From Myotis daubentonii (taxonomy: Eukaryota > Chordata > Mammalia > Chiroptera > Vespertilionidae), in assembly GCF_963259705.1 (NCBI RefSeq), contig NC_081849.1:54842093-54906092 (forward strand): a stretch of 64,000 bases of DNA. Reading direction: 5' to 3'. The number at the start of each line of letters is the position of its first letter. The first letter of the stretch is position 1. The translations under genes and the position numbers were made by a program. This document shows positions 20,586 to 31,893 of the stretch, in pieces. The notes under the pieces were generated by a model, which did no database searches, was not told the origin of the DNA, and saw nothing but the letters and a program-made list of their open reading frames with translations.

Positions 20586-21055
20586 TGGGACCATGGGGGG
20601 GGAAGGAAATAAAACCGGGGCACCCCAGTACGGGGAGTTACTAAGGCACCCCAACTGGGCAGGGAATAGAGGGCATGGGTGAGAGACTTGACATGACCTT
20701 TAAAAGATACCAACTTTGTTAAGACAGACAATGTGCAGATAACCAATCACAAGGCAGTAAGGCATATAAACCAATCCCAAGGATGTTGCTAAGGCAGAAT
20801 TCTTTGAAAAGACCAATTAGGAGCTCGCAAGGCTGTCTCAACACCCTAAATTAAAAGGTGCACTCTTCTCCCCCACCCGCAGTGGCAGGGAAGCACATCC
20901 CAGCGCCAGTGTGGCTTATGGCCATATGGGACTCTATACATGGACGAATACACTTTAATTCCCATGGATGCTCTCAATAAACTTTGGTTCCATAACCATT
21001 TTTGTCTGCAACTTCATTCTTCGATTTTGCAAGACTATGAACTCTGACTCAACAC
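20586..21055 (+). mobile_element. Probable solo LTR (ERV1-like), plus orientation
   Basis: The sequence has the composition and order of a retroviral LTR: repeated 'aaccaatcac' and 'aaaccaatccc' CCAAT-type boxes around 20735-20780, a 'gcatataaacc' TATA-like block, an AATAAA signal at about 20976 ('ctcaataaactttgg'), then a downstream R/U5-like region ending near '...ctctgactcaaca'. No gag, pol or env remains beside it. Exact termini and target duplication are not resolved. Confidence 0.65.
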
Positions 21056-21059
21056 CCCA

Positions 21060-22287
21060 CATTTTGGTTTCAAAAGTACACCAGCATTTTTACTATCCAA
21101 ACAATCGAAGCAGTACACATCAGAATTTCCAAGGGAAATTGCAGTAGATTTGAGCCTTGTGTCCATAATTCAGATCACAACGTCATTGCATAGCTGCCAC
21201 AGGATTAACTGAAAAACTTGTTTTTTTTTGTGGCCATGAGGCAGCCTTCCCTGGCTCCAGTGGGCACTGCAGCTCTGCTTCTGGCCAGTGGCTACAACAG
21301 CCTTCTCAACTGCCAATGTCTGACCACCACGATAGACTACTAGTGGGCTACGAGAGGGCTCCATGTTAAAAAAGTATTGCTTTTTAAATTTTCTCTGACA
21401 CTGCACACGCAGGGAGAATTCTTATTTGTACAGTGCACTGGGAGAAAGTTACCTACTCTCTCCGGGAGCAGGGTTTCTGTGCCCTTCTCAGAAATGCTCC
21501 CTTTTCTCTCATATGCCGCCCTCAGGAAATGACATAATAAAAGGTGTAAGCATTTGACATTCAGTTCTCTAATGGATCCTGTCTCCTTCCTTTGTCTGAT
21601 TAATTTCTCTGCCATTCAATTGGAAAAATTCTCACAGAGGGATTAGAGTTCTTTTCTGTCTCTCTGCCTGTGTGTGTGTGTGTGTGTGTGTATGTGTGTG
21701 TGTGTGTGTGACTTACCTTTGAAGTAATGGATATTTGAGGTAGTTCATCTCTATTTTTCTTTAATTTTTATCTCATTAACAACAGCAGAGAAAGGTTACT
21801 TTTCACATTCTCACTAAGGAAGGGAGGTACTATGAACATAGTTTTGAATAAGGGAAAGTATTGAGTGTACTTTGGAGCATGGGCAGCTATATAGGTTTCA
21901 GAGAAGTGAGGTCGTGGACAAGACGAACACTGCTTCCCTCCAAAAGTGTTTGCCTCAGGGAGTTAGTCACTAACACCCTTAGGTCCTTGTGTTGTGTTCA
22001 TGATACTCAGGTATATACTATTAGAATACTTTTCAAAGTGATTGCTTTATCAAATCCCATTTTTCAAGATAGTTATGTGGTACAAGTAATTTAATCTAAT
22101 TTGCTATAGAATTCCAAAAGTTTCAAAGTAATCCTTCTCAATTAAATCCATTTATTGATTCAGGTCATACCTAATTTGCCTTAGTAGCAAATAAAGTAAC
22201 TGCCACTTAAAATACTTTTTTTTTTCAAGAATGCTTTATCAGTGAGAAACTCTGAAACTCATTTTAAGAAACTCTTATTTAAGTAAA
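21060..22287. other. Single-copy DNA with one GT microsatellite
   Basis: Frames at 21170-21615 (minus) have no recognisable motif. (TG)n lies at 21669-21710. Nothing else is identified. Confidence 0.45.
21669..21710. repeat. (TG)n microsatellite
   Basis: About 42 bp of TG with one TA interruption. Confidence 0.97.
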
Positions 22288-22795
22288 CTAGAGGCCCGGT
22301 GCATGAATTCATGCACGGGTGGGGTCCCTCAGGGTGGCCTGCTGGGATTGAGCCCCAGCTCATGCCCCCAGGCTCGCACCCCCAGCCTCGCAGCTCCACC
22401 TGGCACCCTGCCTTGGCCTGGCACCGCCCCCTCACCTGATCCACCATCCCGCCTGCAGAGCGATCAATTGGGGCTGGGCCTCCTGCCCAGCTCCCTCAGC
22501 GCCTGGGAGCTGGCGGCAGTGGTGCCCCCCCCCCCACACCCCCACCGCTGGTAGCTGTCTGTGGGGTGATTGGCAGGATGATCAGGCCCCCCTTCGCACC
22601 CGCCTTGGCCTGGTACCACCTGCTCACCTACTCCACCCGCCTCCACTGCCCCCTGCTGCCAGCGCCGTGTCACCAACGCCCCCCATGTTTTGCGCCACCC
22701 CCTGGTGGTCAGCACAGATCATAGTGAGTGGTCAAATTCCCGTGGAACCACTGCCTGAGGGGTCAATTTGCTTTTTGGGCTTTTATTATATAGGA
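22288..22795 (-). mobile_element. Complete non-autonomous Helitron, copy 6
   Basis: CTAG at 22288-22291, palindrome 'gtgcatgaattcatgcac' (perfect) and 5' end TCCTATATAATAAAAGCCC at 22795. It is flanked by A (22287) and T (22796), the canonical site. The GC-rich interior is homologous to copy 3. A C run of about 13 lies near 22527. Confidence 0.95.
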
Positions 22796-24050
22796 TTAAT
22801 TTGGAGGATTTACAGGAAAGCAAATATATATTATGTATAAGGGATCATATACTGAACATAATGTGGAGTGAAATTGAAAAGTGGTAGCTACTATAAGGTT
22901 TGGGTTAACGTGAGAATCTCAGGAGCTTGGGAAGGATCAGACTAATAGGGATTATGTGCATGTACTGTGGAGGGAATGAGTGCAAAGGTCTGTACAGGTA
23001 GGTGATTGACATCTTGTGAGCATTGTATTGTGGCTGAGAGTGAGAGAGAAGGTGAAGTGTGTGGATTTGTAAAATTCTCAGTGCACATGTTCTACATGCC
23101 TTTTTTCTAAGGTTACACAGAGTGTAAATATTAATGACGAATCCTTAAAAACATAAGAAGAAATGGGGGAACAGTAAAAGAATACAGCTACTTATTATTC
23201 AGCAGAAATACTGCCTTTATGCAGATATTTAAATCAGTTATTTCGAATAAAAAATTCTCAAATTTAAGTATGGGCTTGGTAACAGGGACATATACTGTGC
23301 ATTATGTCCAATCGTAAAACTCAGTGTTCCCCAAGAAACTCTTTTGTGCTGTATATACATATTAAAAACCAGATGGAAAATCCTGTCCATTTTTTATTGT
23401 CCTCAGGGTGCTGGTGTTTTATCACTTGCCAAGTCATGGCCACCTGTGGCTCTGCCTTGGCAGCTCTGTGTTTAATAGCCCAGTCATCTGTTCACAGGAA
23501 GGGCCTCCTGTAGCCCAGCCTAAAAGCAAATCGTTCACATGACGAAGGTTCTGATAATAAGGATTTGCTGAATACATAATCTGATGTGTTTTGCTTTGAA
23601 CAGACACACTATCCTGTGCTTTTGTTGGCATCACTGCCAAGGACTTTCACACACAAACAATTAGTAGCAAGTCGTTTGATTTTCCACACAGGAAACCCAG
23701 CACAGAACAGTCAGTCCTCTAAAGATGTACCTTCTCTTTTCCCATTGTTTCCATTCTGTTATACACCAGCCATTAATGCATTAATGGACTGATTACTAGG
23801 ACATGGGACCCCCCACCCCCCCCACCCCCCGGTATAAAACAGTCATACTCCCAAGACTCTTCCCCAAATTAGGCCTTTCAGAATCACTTAAAATGCAAGA
23901 TGGGCTTAGATGATTTAGTAAATAATCTGACCAGAGGGTGAAGAAGCAATAACTAGATAAGACGCATTGGCTAGTTCTTTTAAAAGATTCTAAATGTTGC
24001 CATATTTTTATCTATTTTTGATAGTCTGAAAACTTTCTTTTATTCCCCCC
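22796..24050. other. AT-rich DNA with a C-rich tract
   Basis: C/A-rich homopolymer block at 23808-23831. No gene or repeat family recognised elsewhere in the stretch. Confidence 0.5.
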
Positions 24051-24210
24051 ACCCACACACAGATTATTTTTTTAATTCAACTTATTAGGATAACATTGGT
24101 TAATGTTATAGAAATTTCAGGTGTACAACTTTATAATACAACATCTGTACACCTTATTTTTTTGTATTATAACCCAAAGTCTAGTCACTTTCACCCTCTG
24201 TATCCTTTCC

Positions 24211-24662
24211 CTGTCTGGTGCACAAAAATTTGTGCACTCGGGGGGGTCCCTCAGCCTGGCCTGTGCCCTCTCACAGTCTGGGACCCCTTGGGGGATGACC
24301 ACCTTCTGGTTTAGGCCCACTCCCTGGGGAACTGGGCCTAAGCTGGCAGTCAGACATCCCTCTGGCAGCCCGGGAGCCCTCAGGGGATGTCCACTTGCCA
24401 GCGGGGAGCAGGCCTAAGCTGCAGTCGGACATCCTTAGCGCGGCTGAGGAGGCAGGAGAGGCTCCCACCACCACTGCTGTATTGGCAGTCATCAGCCTGG
24501 CTTGTGGCTGAGCAGAGCTCCCCCTATGGGAGCGCACTGACCACCAGGGGGCAGCTCCTGCATTGAGCGTCTGCCCCCTGGTGGTCAGTGTGTGTCATAG
24601 TGACCAGTCATTCCCTTCTGCTGTTAGGGTCAGTTTGCATATTACCCTTTTATTATATAGGA
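24211..24662 (-). mobile_element. Non-autonomous Helitron, copy 7 (outer half of composite)
   Basis: It keeps the 3' palindrome 'gtgcacaaaaatttgtgcac' (24218-24237), but the terminal CTAGAGGCC is altered ('cctgtctgg'), so the exact left end is approximate. The 5' TC is at 24662, fused to the next Helitron. It contains repeated 'cagtcggacatcc'-like arms at 24342-24435. Confidence 0.85.
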
Positions 24663-25172
24663 TAGAGGCCTGGTGCATGGGTGGGGGCCGGCTGGTTTGC
24701 CCTGAAGGGTGTCCCGAATCAGGGTGGGGGTCCCACTGGGGTGCCTGGCCAGCCTGGGTGAGGGGCTGATGGCTGTTTTCAGGCTGGTCACACACCCTTT
24801 AGGTTGGGGGTTCCCCACTGGGGTGCCTGGCCAGTCTGGGTGAGGGGCTGAGGGCCGTTTTCAGGCTGGCCAAGCCCCCAGTTGACGGAAGCTCCCAGCC
24901 TCTCCTTTTATTCTTTTTTTTTTTAATTCTGGGATTTATTTACCTTCTATAATTGAAACTTTGTTGCTTTGAGTGGAGCTCAGGGCCTGCCGGGAAGCTT
25001 GGCTTCCTCCATCACTGGAGAAACCAAGCCTCCTGCTGGCTTCAGCCACTTCGTGGCTGCTGGCTGCCATCTTGGTTGGGTTAATTTGCATGTAGTCGCT
25101 CTGATTGGCTGGTGGGCGTCGCTTAAGGTGTAGCAAAGGTATGGTTAATTTGCATGTTTGTCTTTTATTAGA
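24663..25172 (-). mobile_element. Non-autonomous Helitron, copy 8 (inner half of composite)
   Basis: Matches 11753-12370: the same 'tagaggcctggtgca' 3' side without CTAG or palindrome, the same two-copy 'ggggtgcctggccag' block, and the same 'ctataattgaaac' and 'gccatcttgg' landmarks. It ends with TCTAATAAAAGAC on the minus strand at 25172. It is about 110 bp shorter than copy 5, lacking one internal duplicate. Confidence 0.88.
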
Positions 25173-25174
25173 GT

Positions 25175-25212
<38 letters not shown>

Positions 25213-25213
25213 G
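25173..25213. repeat. (TA)n microsatellite
   Basis: TA-rich tract immediately beyond the Helitron 5' end, within the L1. Confidence 0.9.
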
Positions 25214-25794
25214 GTTGTTTTGTTTGTTTTATTTGTTCATTTGTTACTTTTTGTTTTACATACCACATATGAGTGAAGCATACAGTTCTTGTCCTTTAAT
25301 ATCTGACTTATTTCACTCTCAAATCCATTCATGTTGCAAATAGTACTGTTTCATCTTTTTATGGCTGAGTAGTATTTCATTTTCTACATGTACCACTTCT
25401 TTATCAAAACATTGAAGGACACAGTTTGTTTCAATGTCTTGGTCACTGTGAATAATGCTGCAATGAATATAGGGATACATATTCCCTTATGAATAAGTGT
25501 TTTCAAATTTTTTTGGGTGGATACCCAGAAGAGGGACTGCTGGGTCATATGGTAGCTTTATTCTTAATTTTTTGCGGAATCTCCATACAATTTTCCATAG
25601 TGGCTGTACCAATTCACATTCCTACCAGCAGTGTATGAGGGCTCCCTTTTCTCCACATCCTCACCAACACTTATTTCTTGTCTTATTGAAAATAGTCATT
25701 CTAACAGGTGTGAGGTGATATCTCGTGGTTTTGATTTGCATTTTTTTTCTTTTTAAAAATGGCTTCTTCTGTTCTTTGAGTCCCTGTGCTAGAC

Positions 25795-25918
25795 ATGGCC
25801 TGACCTATAACATGGAATTTACTCAGCCATTTAACTTTGGGAAAGACCATGGAGTGCTTAGGTCTCAGTTATACTCGCCTGTAAAACAGAGGTTGCGGAA
25901 TTGATCTGAGGACACTTT
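25795..25918 (+). mobile_element. MIR-like fragment
   Basis: 'atttaactttgggaaagacc' and 'gtctcagttatactcgcctgtaaaacagagg' follow the MIR core order. It is cut by a MER5-like element. Confidence 0.6.
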
Positions 25919-26175
25919 CGGTGGTTCTCACGCTGGCCTGCACATGAATTCACCCAGGGAGCTTTGGAAAATGCTCTTGCCCATGTCCTACCCCTGGATA
26001 TTCTAATTTTATGGTCTGGTCTGGTATCAAGTCCGAGTAATAGAGCATAAAAACTTGGCTGCACAGTAGAATCATCAGGGAGATTTTAGAAATCAATGCC
26101 TACTCTGCAGCATTTCCTAAAACTTGCCAGGTGACTACGATGTGCTGCCAAGGTTGAGAGTCACTGCTCCAAAAC
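25919..26175. mobile_element. Two MER5A-like hAT remnants
   Basis: First remnant from 'ggtggttctcacgctggcctgcacatg...cagggagcttt'. Second from 'aacttggctgcacagtagaatcatcaggg' to 'gccaggtgactacgatgtgctgccaaggttgagagtcactg'. These are the characteristic inverted-end texts of MER5A (hAT-Charlie), a very old mammalian DNA transposon. Confidence 0.8.
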
Positions 26176-26282
26176 AATATAATCTGTCATTTGAACAAAA
26201 ATCAAGGACCCGTGTGGCTATGTTGGCTGCACAGCGTGCATGTAAGATCGCTCATGCCATCTAGCTGATGACATTTTTAAAA

Positions 26283-26474
26283 CCCACGCCCGAGGATATG
26301 CTTATTGATTTTAGAGAGAGGGGAAAGGAGGGAGAAGGAGAGGGAGAAAAGAGGGAGAGAGATTGGCTGCCTCCCATACACTCCTGGACTAGGGGCTGAA
26401 CCTGCAACCTTGGTTCCCTGACTGGGAATCAAACCTGCCACCTCCCGGTGTATGGAGGATGCTGCTCCAAACAT
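26283..26474 (-). mobile_element. Ves SINE (diverged)
   Basis: Minus-oriented: 'ttattgattttagagagaggggaaagg', 'ggctgcctccc', 'gactgggaatcaaacctgccacctcc'. The head side is truncated or decayed. No clear target duplication. Confidence 0.85.
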
Positions 26475-26479
26475 GGTCA

Positions 26480-27285
26480 TTCATCCATTTCCTCAGAAAA
26501 CATTTACCGACTATTCAGTGAGTGCTGTGTTTACTAAGTATTGATCCTTACGTTTATAATGCTGCCACTTGAATTAAAAGATTTCTTAAAATCACAAAAT
26601 TAGAAAAACCGCAATATTTTATATTACGGGGGCAAAATTAAACTTCACTTCCAGACCAAGAAGTTCATGAATATACTTCACTTAAAAACTAATATGTAAC
26701 ATGCATAGATGACAATTTAAAAAAATAGGTGTAACCTTTGACATAGCAATTCTACTAGCACTTTATTTTAAGGATAAATACACAGAAATATTTATCCATC
26801 TTTTGAAAAGTAGCCCCATACCCTACAGAACAGTTAATATAAATTACAGTACATCTACATTATGACATTAATCATGATCTGAAATATGTAATTATTGATA
26901 GTAATATTTCCATGATAACATGGTCTGGATGAATGTGTATAAAAGAGATAACTGTTTTCCATTGCAGTAAGATTAGGAATGCTTTAAATTTGTAAGTTTT
27001 CTTTTACTTAAAGTTTTAAAAATGCTTCTGGGAACAAAAATCAGTTAAACGCTAAAGCCAGTTGTGTCCCATTAAGCATTTAGTCGGCACTTATTTATCT
27101 TTTGTTTCACCAATTCCTAAAAGGTCTACTAATTATTCCATAAAGTTTCTTGTAATGTTCGATCTGAGAGAGACACACATGGGAGGCCAGGTATTGTGAA
27201 TTTTTTTTGGGGGGGGGCGGGGCCCAGAAAAATAGTGAGCTAGTTGGGATTTTACGGAGTACTGAGAGAAAGAAAGTATTGAGAG
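26480..27285. other. AT-rich DNA, nothing recognised
   Basis: Ends in a G run at about 27210-27218. No supported gene. Confidence 0.5.
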
Positions 27286-27289
27286 AAAG

Positions 27290-27780
27290 TAAGGTAGGCA
27301 GAAGAACCCCTCCCGGTGAAGATGTCCACACACTAATTCCCAGAACCTGTGACTATGCTGTGTTACGAGGCAAAGGGCACGGAGGCTGCAACTGGGATTA
27401 ATTCTGCCTTGAGAAGTGTAGCCGGGATGATCCAGGTGGGCCCAATGTAGTCACAAGCGTCCTTATGAGTAAACAGGGTCTTGGGAGAGTCAGAGTGAGA
27501 CTGAGTGTGGAAGACCCGACTCGCTGGACTGACTTTGAAAATGGAGAAAGGGGACTGTAGACCGAAGAATACAGGCAGCCGCTAGCAGCTGGGAAAGGCA
27601 AGAAACCAGCTTCTCCCCTAGTGACTCCAGAAAGGAACACCCCTCACCACGCCCCGATTTGAGCTCAGCGAGACCCATCTTGGACTTCTGACCTTCAGAA
27701 CTGTAAGTTAACCCATTCATGTTGTTTTTGCTCATTCAGTTTGTGATCATTTGTCGCGGCAGCAATAGGAAACTGATAGG
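27290..27780 (+). mobile_element. MLT1-type LTR (ERVL-MaLR)
   Basis: The classic MaLR LTR order is visible: 'gaagatgtccacacactaattcccagaacctgtgactatg', 'tgatccaggtgggcccaatgtagtcacaagcgtccttatgag', 'gacccatcttggacttctgaccttcagaactgtaag', then 'ttgtcgcggcagcaataggaaactgata'. No internal region. The left end is approximate. Confidence 0.88.
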
Positions 27781-28845
27781 AGTGCTTATATGGTAGATAT
27801 TGTAAAAACAACTACTCCCTGAAATATTCATACTTTGCCTGTGAGTAAACCCCCTTCTCATCCCTTTCTTCGTGTTGTGCCCCCCCCCCCCCCAGTCAGA
27901 TGAAACTTTTTGCTGCTGTCCATCCTGTTTGTTGCTAAGAACAGTGATAGGGGTAGTGGGGAAACAAAATTTGATTTTCCTAAAAACCTGGGAGTTGTGG
28001 AAGAATGGAATGCATGTTATGAAGTGCTGATTTGGGAAAGAGAAAATAATGCAAGGGATTTGATTTTTAAAAACTTAATTTTTTTTGTCATAGTCAAGGA
28101 GTTATTCTATTTTCTTAAATAAAGGAAAAAGAAAAATTGTAAATAATTATATGAGTGAAAATGCAAAGTAATCTAGGCTAAGGAAGTTATTTTCATTATG
28201 GCTTAAGTGCAAGATAAAAATCTATTTAATTGTATGAGGGCCTGGGGATTTTGCTTTATTGTGGTTCATTTGCTTGGTTGTTTTTTTAATTTTTGAATGA
28301 TCAGGAGAGTTAGAGAGAAGTCATAAGGTCATAATAAGAAAATGCCAAAAGTATCAACTTGAACTAAATTCAGCGGCTGTAGCCAGAACACTGGGAAGCG
28401 GGGTTCAGTTTCTAAGGAATATCTGGATGAAAAAGTCAACAACAGGAAAAGGAGGTGGTGACCTGTCTGAATTAGAAAATAAAAGCTGAGTGTTAGTCAA
28501 CAAATTGTAATCTCATGGCTGTTTCTGAGAGAGAAGACTGTGAAACTGGCAAACAAACAAACAAAAAAGCATTCAAAAAATGATAAAGATAAGGTAGATA
28601 CACGTGAGTGGCTTTAATTGCTCTGTTAATTATTGAACTAATTAATATCTAGTAATTTGAGGCCACTGTTGAATTATTTGGTAAATATCCTCAAGTGCAT
28701 CCAAAACAAACATTAGTTTTAAAGACAAAATATTCAAGTTCTAAATAAAGTCTGAATTACTTAAGAAGAAGGCACAACTTCACAAGCAGGCTAATAATTT
28801 GGCATGGCAGAAGTTCCAAGAGATGTCATAGTAACTCGCTGCCCT
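27781..28845. other. AT-rich DNA with a poly-C run
   Basis: C run at about 27881-27894; otherwise nothing recognised. Confidence 0.5.
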
Positions 28846-28849
28846 TGGA

Positions 28850-29010
28850 GCAAGTCTGATGCCTGACTTCATCAAGCCTGGAGTCAGATGGGAGTGCAGT
28901 CAATTCCCACGTTGCCACCTAGAAGCTATTTTGTTAGGCTTCTCTGAGTCCCTGTTTTCTCACCTATGAGATGATGGCAACGGCAATGATGGTAATCATA
29001 ATACAAATAA
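28850..29010 (+). mobile_element. MIR SINE (degraded)
   Basis: 'gcctggagtcagatggg', 'aattcccacgttgccacctag', 'tctctgagtccctgttttctcacctatgagatgatgg' match MIR core order. Confidence 0.7.
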
Positions 29011-29029
29011 TCATAACAATAAAAGCAAA

Positions 29030-29240
29030 CACCTGTAAGGTGCTTTTCATGCCCCAGGCACTTTACTTATTGACTAATTTTATTCTTGCAACAACATTAT
29101 GAAACATATACTATTCCTATCCTTCTGTTACAGATAAGAGACAGACACAGAGGTTAAGTTACCAAATATTGCACACATAGAAAGCGTGAGAGCTGAAATA
29201 TGAATCCAGAGTGCTGCCCACAAAGCTCATGCTTTTAATG
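29030..29240 (-). mobile_element. MIR SINE, minus orientation
   Basis: Reverse MIR text: 'ccccaggcactttacttattgac', 'ttctgttacagataagagacag', 'cacagaggttaagttacc', 'gctgaaatatgaatccagagtgctg'. Confidence 0.8.
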
Positions 29241-29244
29241 AAAA

Positions 29245-30538
29245 CTTTATGATGTTTGCAACTTCTCACCGCACTCATGGAGGTTCAATTAAATAAACAT
29301 GAGGAGGATATAGAGTAATAAAAACATTCCTTTAAATTATTAGGTTAGCAGCTCATTTTCACATTTGCTCTTGAAAGGTATGATTTCTTTGTATAGGGCA
29401 ATGGCCAACGAAGTGATTTGGGCGTTGGAAGTTAGGAACCAGTTAGCTACCTCACACTGTTTGAATTAAATGTGGAAGGGGATATCAGTGATACACGTTC
29501 ACATAGTGTAAACCGTTGAACTAAGAAAGTAAGGATCTCTTTGGATACAGCAGAAAGTGGCTCATAGCAGAGACCCTATTCCAGTTTTCACTAGAGTAAA
29601 AATGGGTGTCTTTGATTTCTCTAATGATCATCGGCCTCCTCCCTGTCCCCACAGGGCCTGGGTTAGAGATGAGGCATGGACTCCCAGAGGACTTCTTCCT
29701 GGCCCAGGAGTGGGATCTGGGTGTGTGTTTGTGTACACTCATAGTAGGTTGGGGTCTTTTTAAAAAATACTTGGCACAAAGCATATCTTGCCCCCTTTCA
29801 ATGAAAAAAGACTGATGTTTCACTTCTATCTTATAATAATCGCATTCAGATCATAACTACGATCTAAGGGTTAGAATACAAAGAATTTGCTTGGCAGAAA
29901 AGTTAGTCCCAGTTTATGGAATAAAAATGAAAAATATATGTGAGAAATGGTTGATTCAAGAATATACTAATTGAAGAAATGCAGAAAATTCTATGTATCT
30001 ATATATCTTTAAATTTACCTGTGTATTCATATCTGAGATACCTATAACAATCATTTATTGTGCCATTAATTATCATTATAAAAGTGAATGCAAAGCACTT
30101 ATTAGAGAGATTGACACATGTTAAGAACTCAGTATATATTAGTTATAATTTTTAAAAATTATCTATCACTTTCTGACTGCTTACAGTAAGTATTTTGAGA
30201 TGGTTAAGTTGAATAAAATGATGAGAAAACCTGAATGTGAATAACTGGAATCTAATACTAATTGCTGGCAAGAATACGTTTGAAGATCTAAAAGGGAGTA
30301 AGATTTTTAAAGACCTGTTTTAGGGATAAAGAAAACAAAAGTGTATGGTGGGGTGAGGAGGAGAGGGAAAGAAAAGCAGAACTGAATTTAATAATTGGGA
30401 CACAACTGATCATTTGGGATGGAGATGGAGAAAAGAATCAAGTACAAAAACTCCCCAAAAACATGGGAGTGGATAAATGGTAATGGAATAGAATGAAGAA
30501 AGGGGAATTTAGAAAGGTGATATTGAATAATAAAACCA
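29245..30538. other. AT-rich DNA, nothing recognised
   Basis: Small frames on both strands at 29521-29823 include a pyrimidine tract plus AG ('ctccctgtccccacag'), but no convincing exon. Confidence 0.45.
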
Positions 30539-30809
30539 TCTATAATAATAAAAGGGTAATATGCTAATTATACCGGATGTCTTCTGAACGACATTCCGTA
30601 TGTTCTTCCTGATGGAGCCGGGGCTGCAGAAGCCAGCTGGGTCCTGGGTGCCTGTGGGTGGCCCAGGGGGAAGCCAGCCGGGTCCTGGGTGCCTGTCAGT
30701 GGCTGGAGGAAGGAAGCCCGGGTCCTGGGTGCTGGAGGGAAGCTGGTGCCAGCAGCAGGGGGGAAGGAAGGCCTACTCTTGCATGAGTTTTCGTGCATCG
30801 GGCCTCTAG
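30539..30809 (+). mobile_element. Complete compact Helitron, copy 9 (271 bp)
   Basis: 5' end TCTATAATAATAAAAGGG at 30539, flanked by A (30538). 3' palindrome 'gcatgagttttcgtgca' (imperfect), then CGGGCCT and CTAG at 30806-30809, flanked by T (30810). The interior is about three copies of a 40-bp GC-rich block ('agccgggtcctgggtgcctg'). Confidence 0.95.
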
Positions 30810-31575
30810 TCCTTAATGTTTCTTTACTATTAACAAGGGAAATACTAGTAACTTAAATTTTTAAAGAAAATTTCCCAACAGGGGAGGAATAAACAGTTTT
30901 AAATAGCCTCAATTAGACTAGATTTCTTTGGAACAGCTCTATTGAAAATGATTCGGGATAAAGAATTGTTGAAGCTAAATCATTAGGAACAAAAGATTTC
31001 TGGAAGCAAAATATTTTAAAGGATTACTGACTTAGTTTATTATATCTACTTGGCTTTAATGAGTTCATACCCTTTTGGTGCTGTTAGTTGGGTCACCGGG
31101 TTTCATTCCCGAGGAAAATCCGTTGTAAAGCAACAAAGTAATGACAGTCAGGCCCAAAATACCACATGAGCTTGTACAGAATTTAAATGTCAACTAGTAC
31201 AATGTGTTGAAAGATGATAACTGGAGGATTCCAAAGGCTAAGGCTTTACATAAAACCTTTAATGTCAGGAAGTAATATATTATAAAATGTCATTCTTTCA
31301 TTTTAGGGATGAGTCAACTACAGAGTCTTTCATAATAAAATATTCTCTTCAAAATAATATACATTTCAATATTGCTTCTACTTATTAAAATAGGTTCAAT
31401 TTTATTTAATCCCCAAATGGGATTTTTAAAAGGGCATATACTAGTTCTCTCCCTCTTTTTTATTTTATCATGCTTCTAATTTCTTATATTGTCAGTAGGA
31501 AATAGACTTATTTTGTAAGAGGAAATTTATGCCACATGCAAATAAAACTTCAAAAACTTAAAAAATTATAAAATC
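30810..31575. other. AT-rich DNA, nothing recognised
   Basis: No repeat, RNA or coding signature seen. Confidence 0.5.
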
Positions 31576-31893
31576 CTAGAGGCCGGGTATACGGATTCAT
31601 GCACCGGTGGAGTCCCTCGGCCTGGCCTGTGGGGATCGGGCTGAAACTGGTTCTCCAACATCCCCCAAGGGGTCCCAGATTGCAAGAGGGTGGTTCTCGG
31701 GTGACACACCCCGGAATCGGGCTCCCCACTCTCTGGTTCTGGGTGTGTCACCCGAGAACCGCAGCTGCCAAGTCACCACAGCTCGGCAGCTGCTGCATTG
31801 AGTGTCTGCTGCCTGGTGGTCATTGCGTGTCATAGCTACCGGTTAGACGGTTGAACGGTCAGATGGTCACTTAGGCTTTTATATATACATAGA
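31576..31893 (-). mobile_element. Complete Helitron, copy 10, with long internal foldback
   Basis: CTAG at 31576-31579, degraded 3' palindrome ('tatacggattcatgca'), 5' end TCTATGTATATATAAAAGCC at 31893, followed by T (31894). The left flank is C rather than A. The interior has a perfect 20-bp inverted repeat (31692-31711 with 31741-31760). Related to copy 1. Confidence 0.92.

Larger units (their letters stand above)
24060..25750 (-). mobile_element. L1 3' end, antisense, split by a composite Helitron
   Basis: Left part: 'aggataacattggttaatgt', 'caggtgtacaactttataat', 'tagtcactttcaccctctgtatcc'. Right part, after the Helitrons and a TA repeat: 'accacatatgagtgaa', 'aataatgctgcaatgaat', 'agaagagggactgctgggtcat', 'tgtaccaattcacattcc', 'gtgaggtgatatctcgtgg'. 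Both halves follow the normal L1 antisense order, so one L1 was interrupted at about 24211-25172. Confidence 0.85.
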
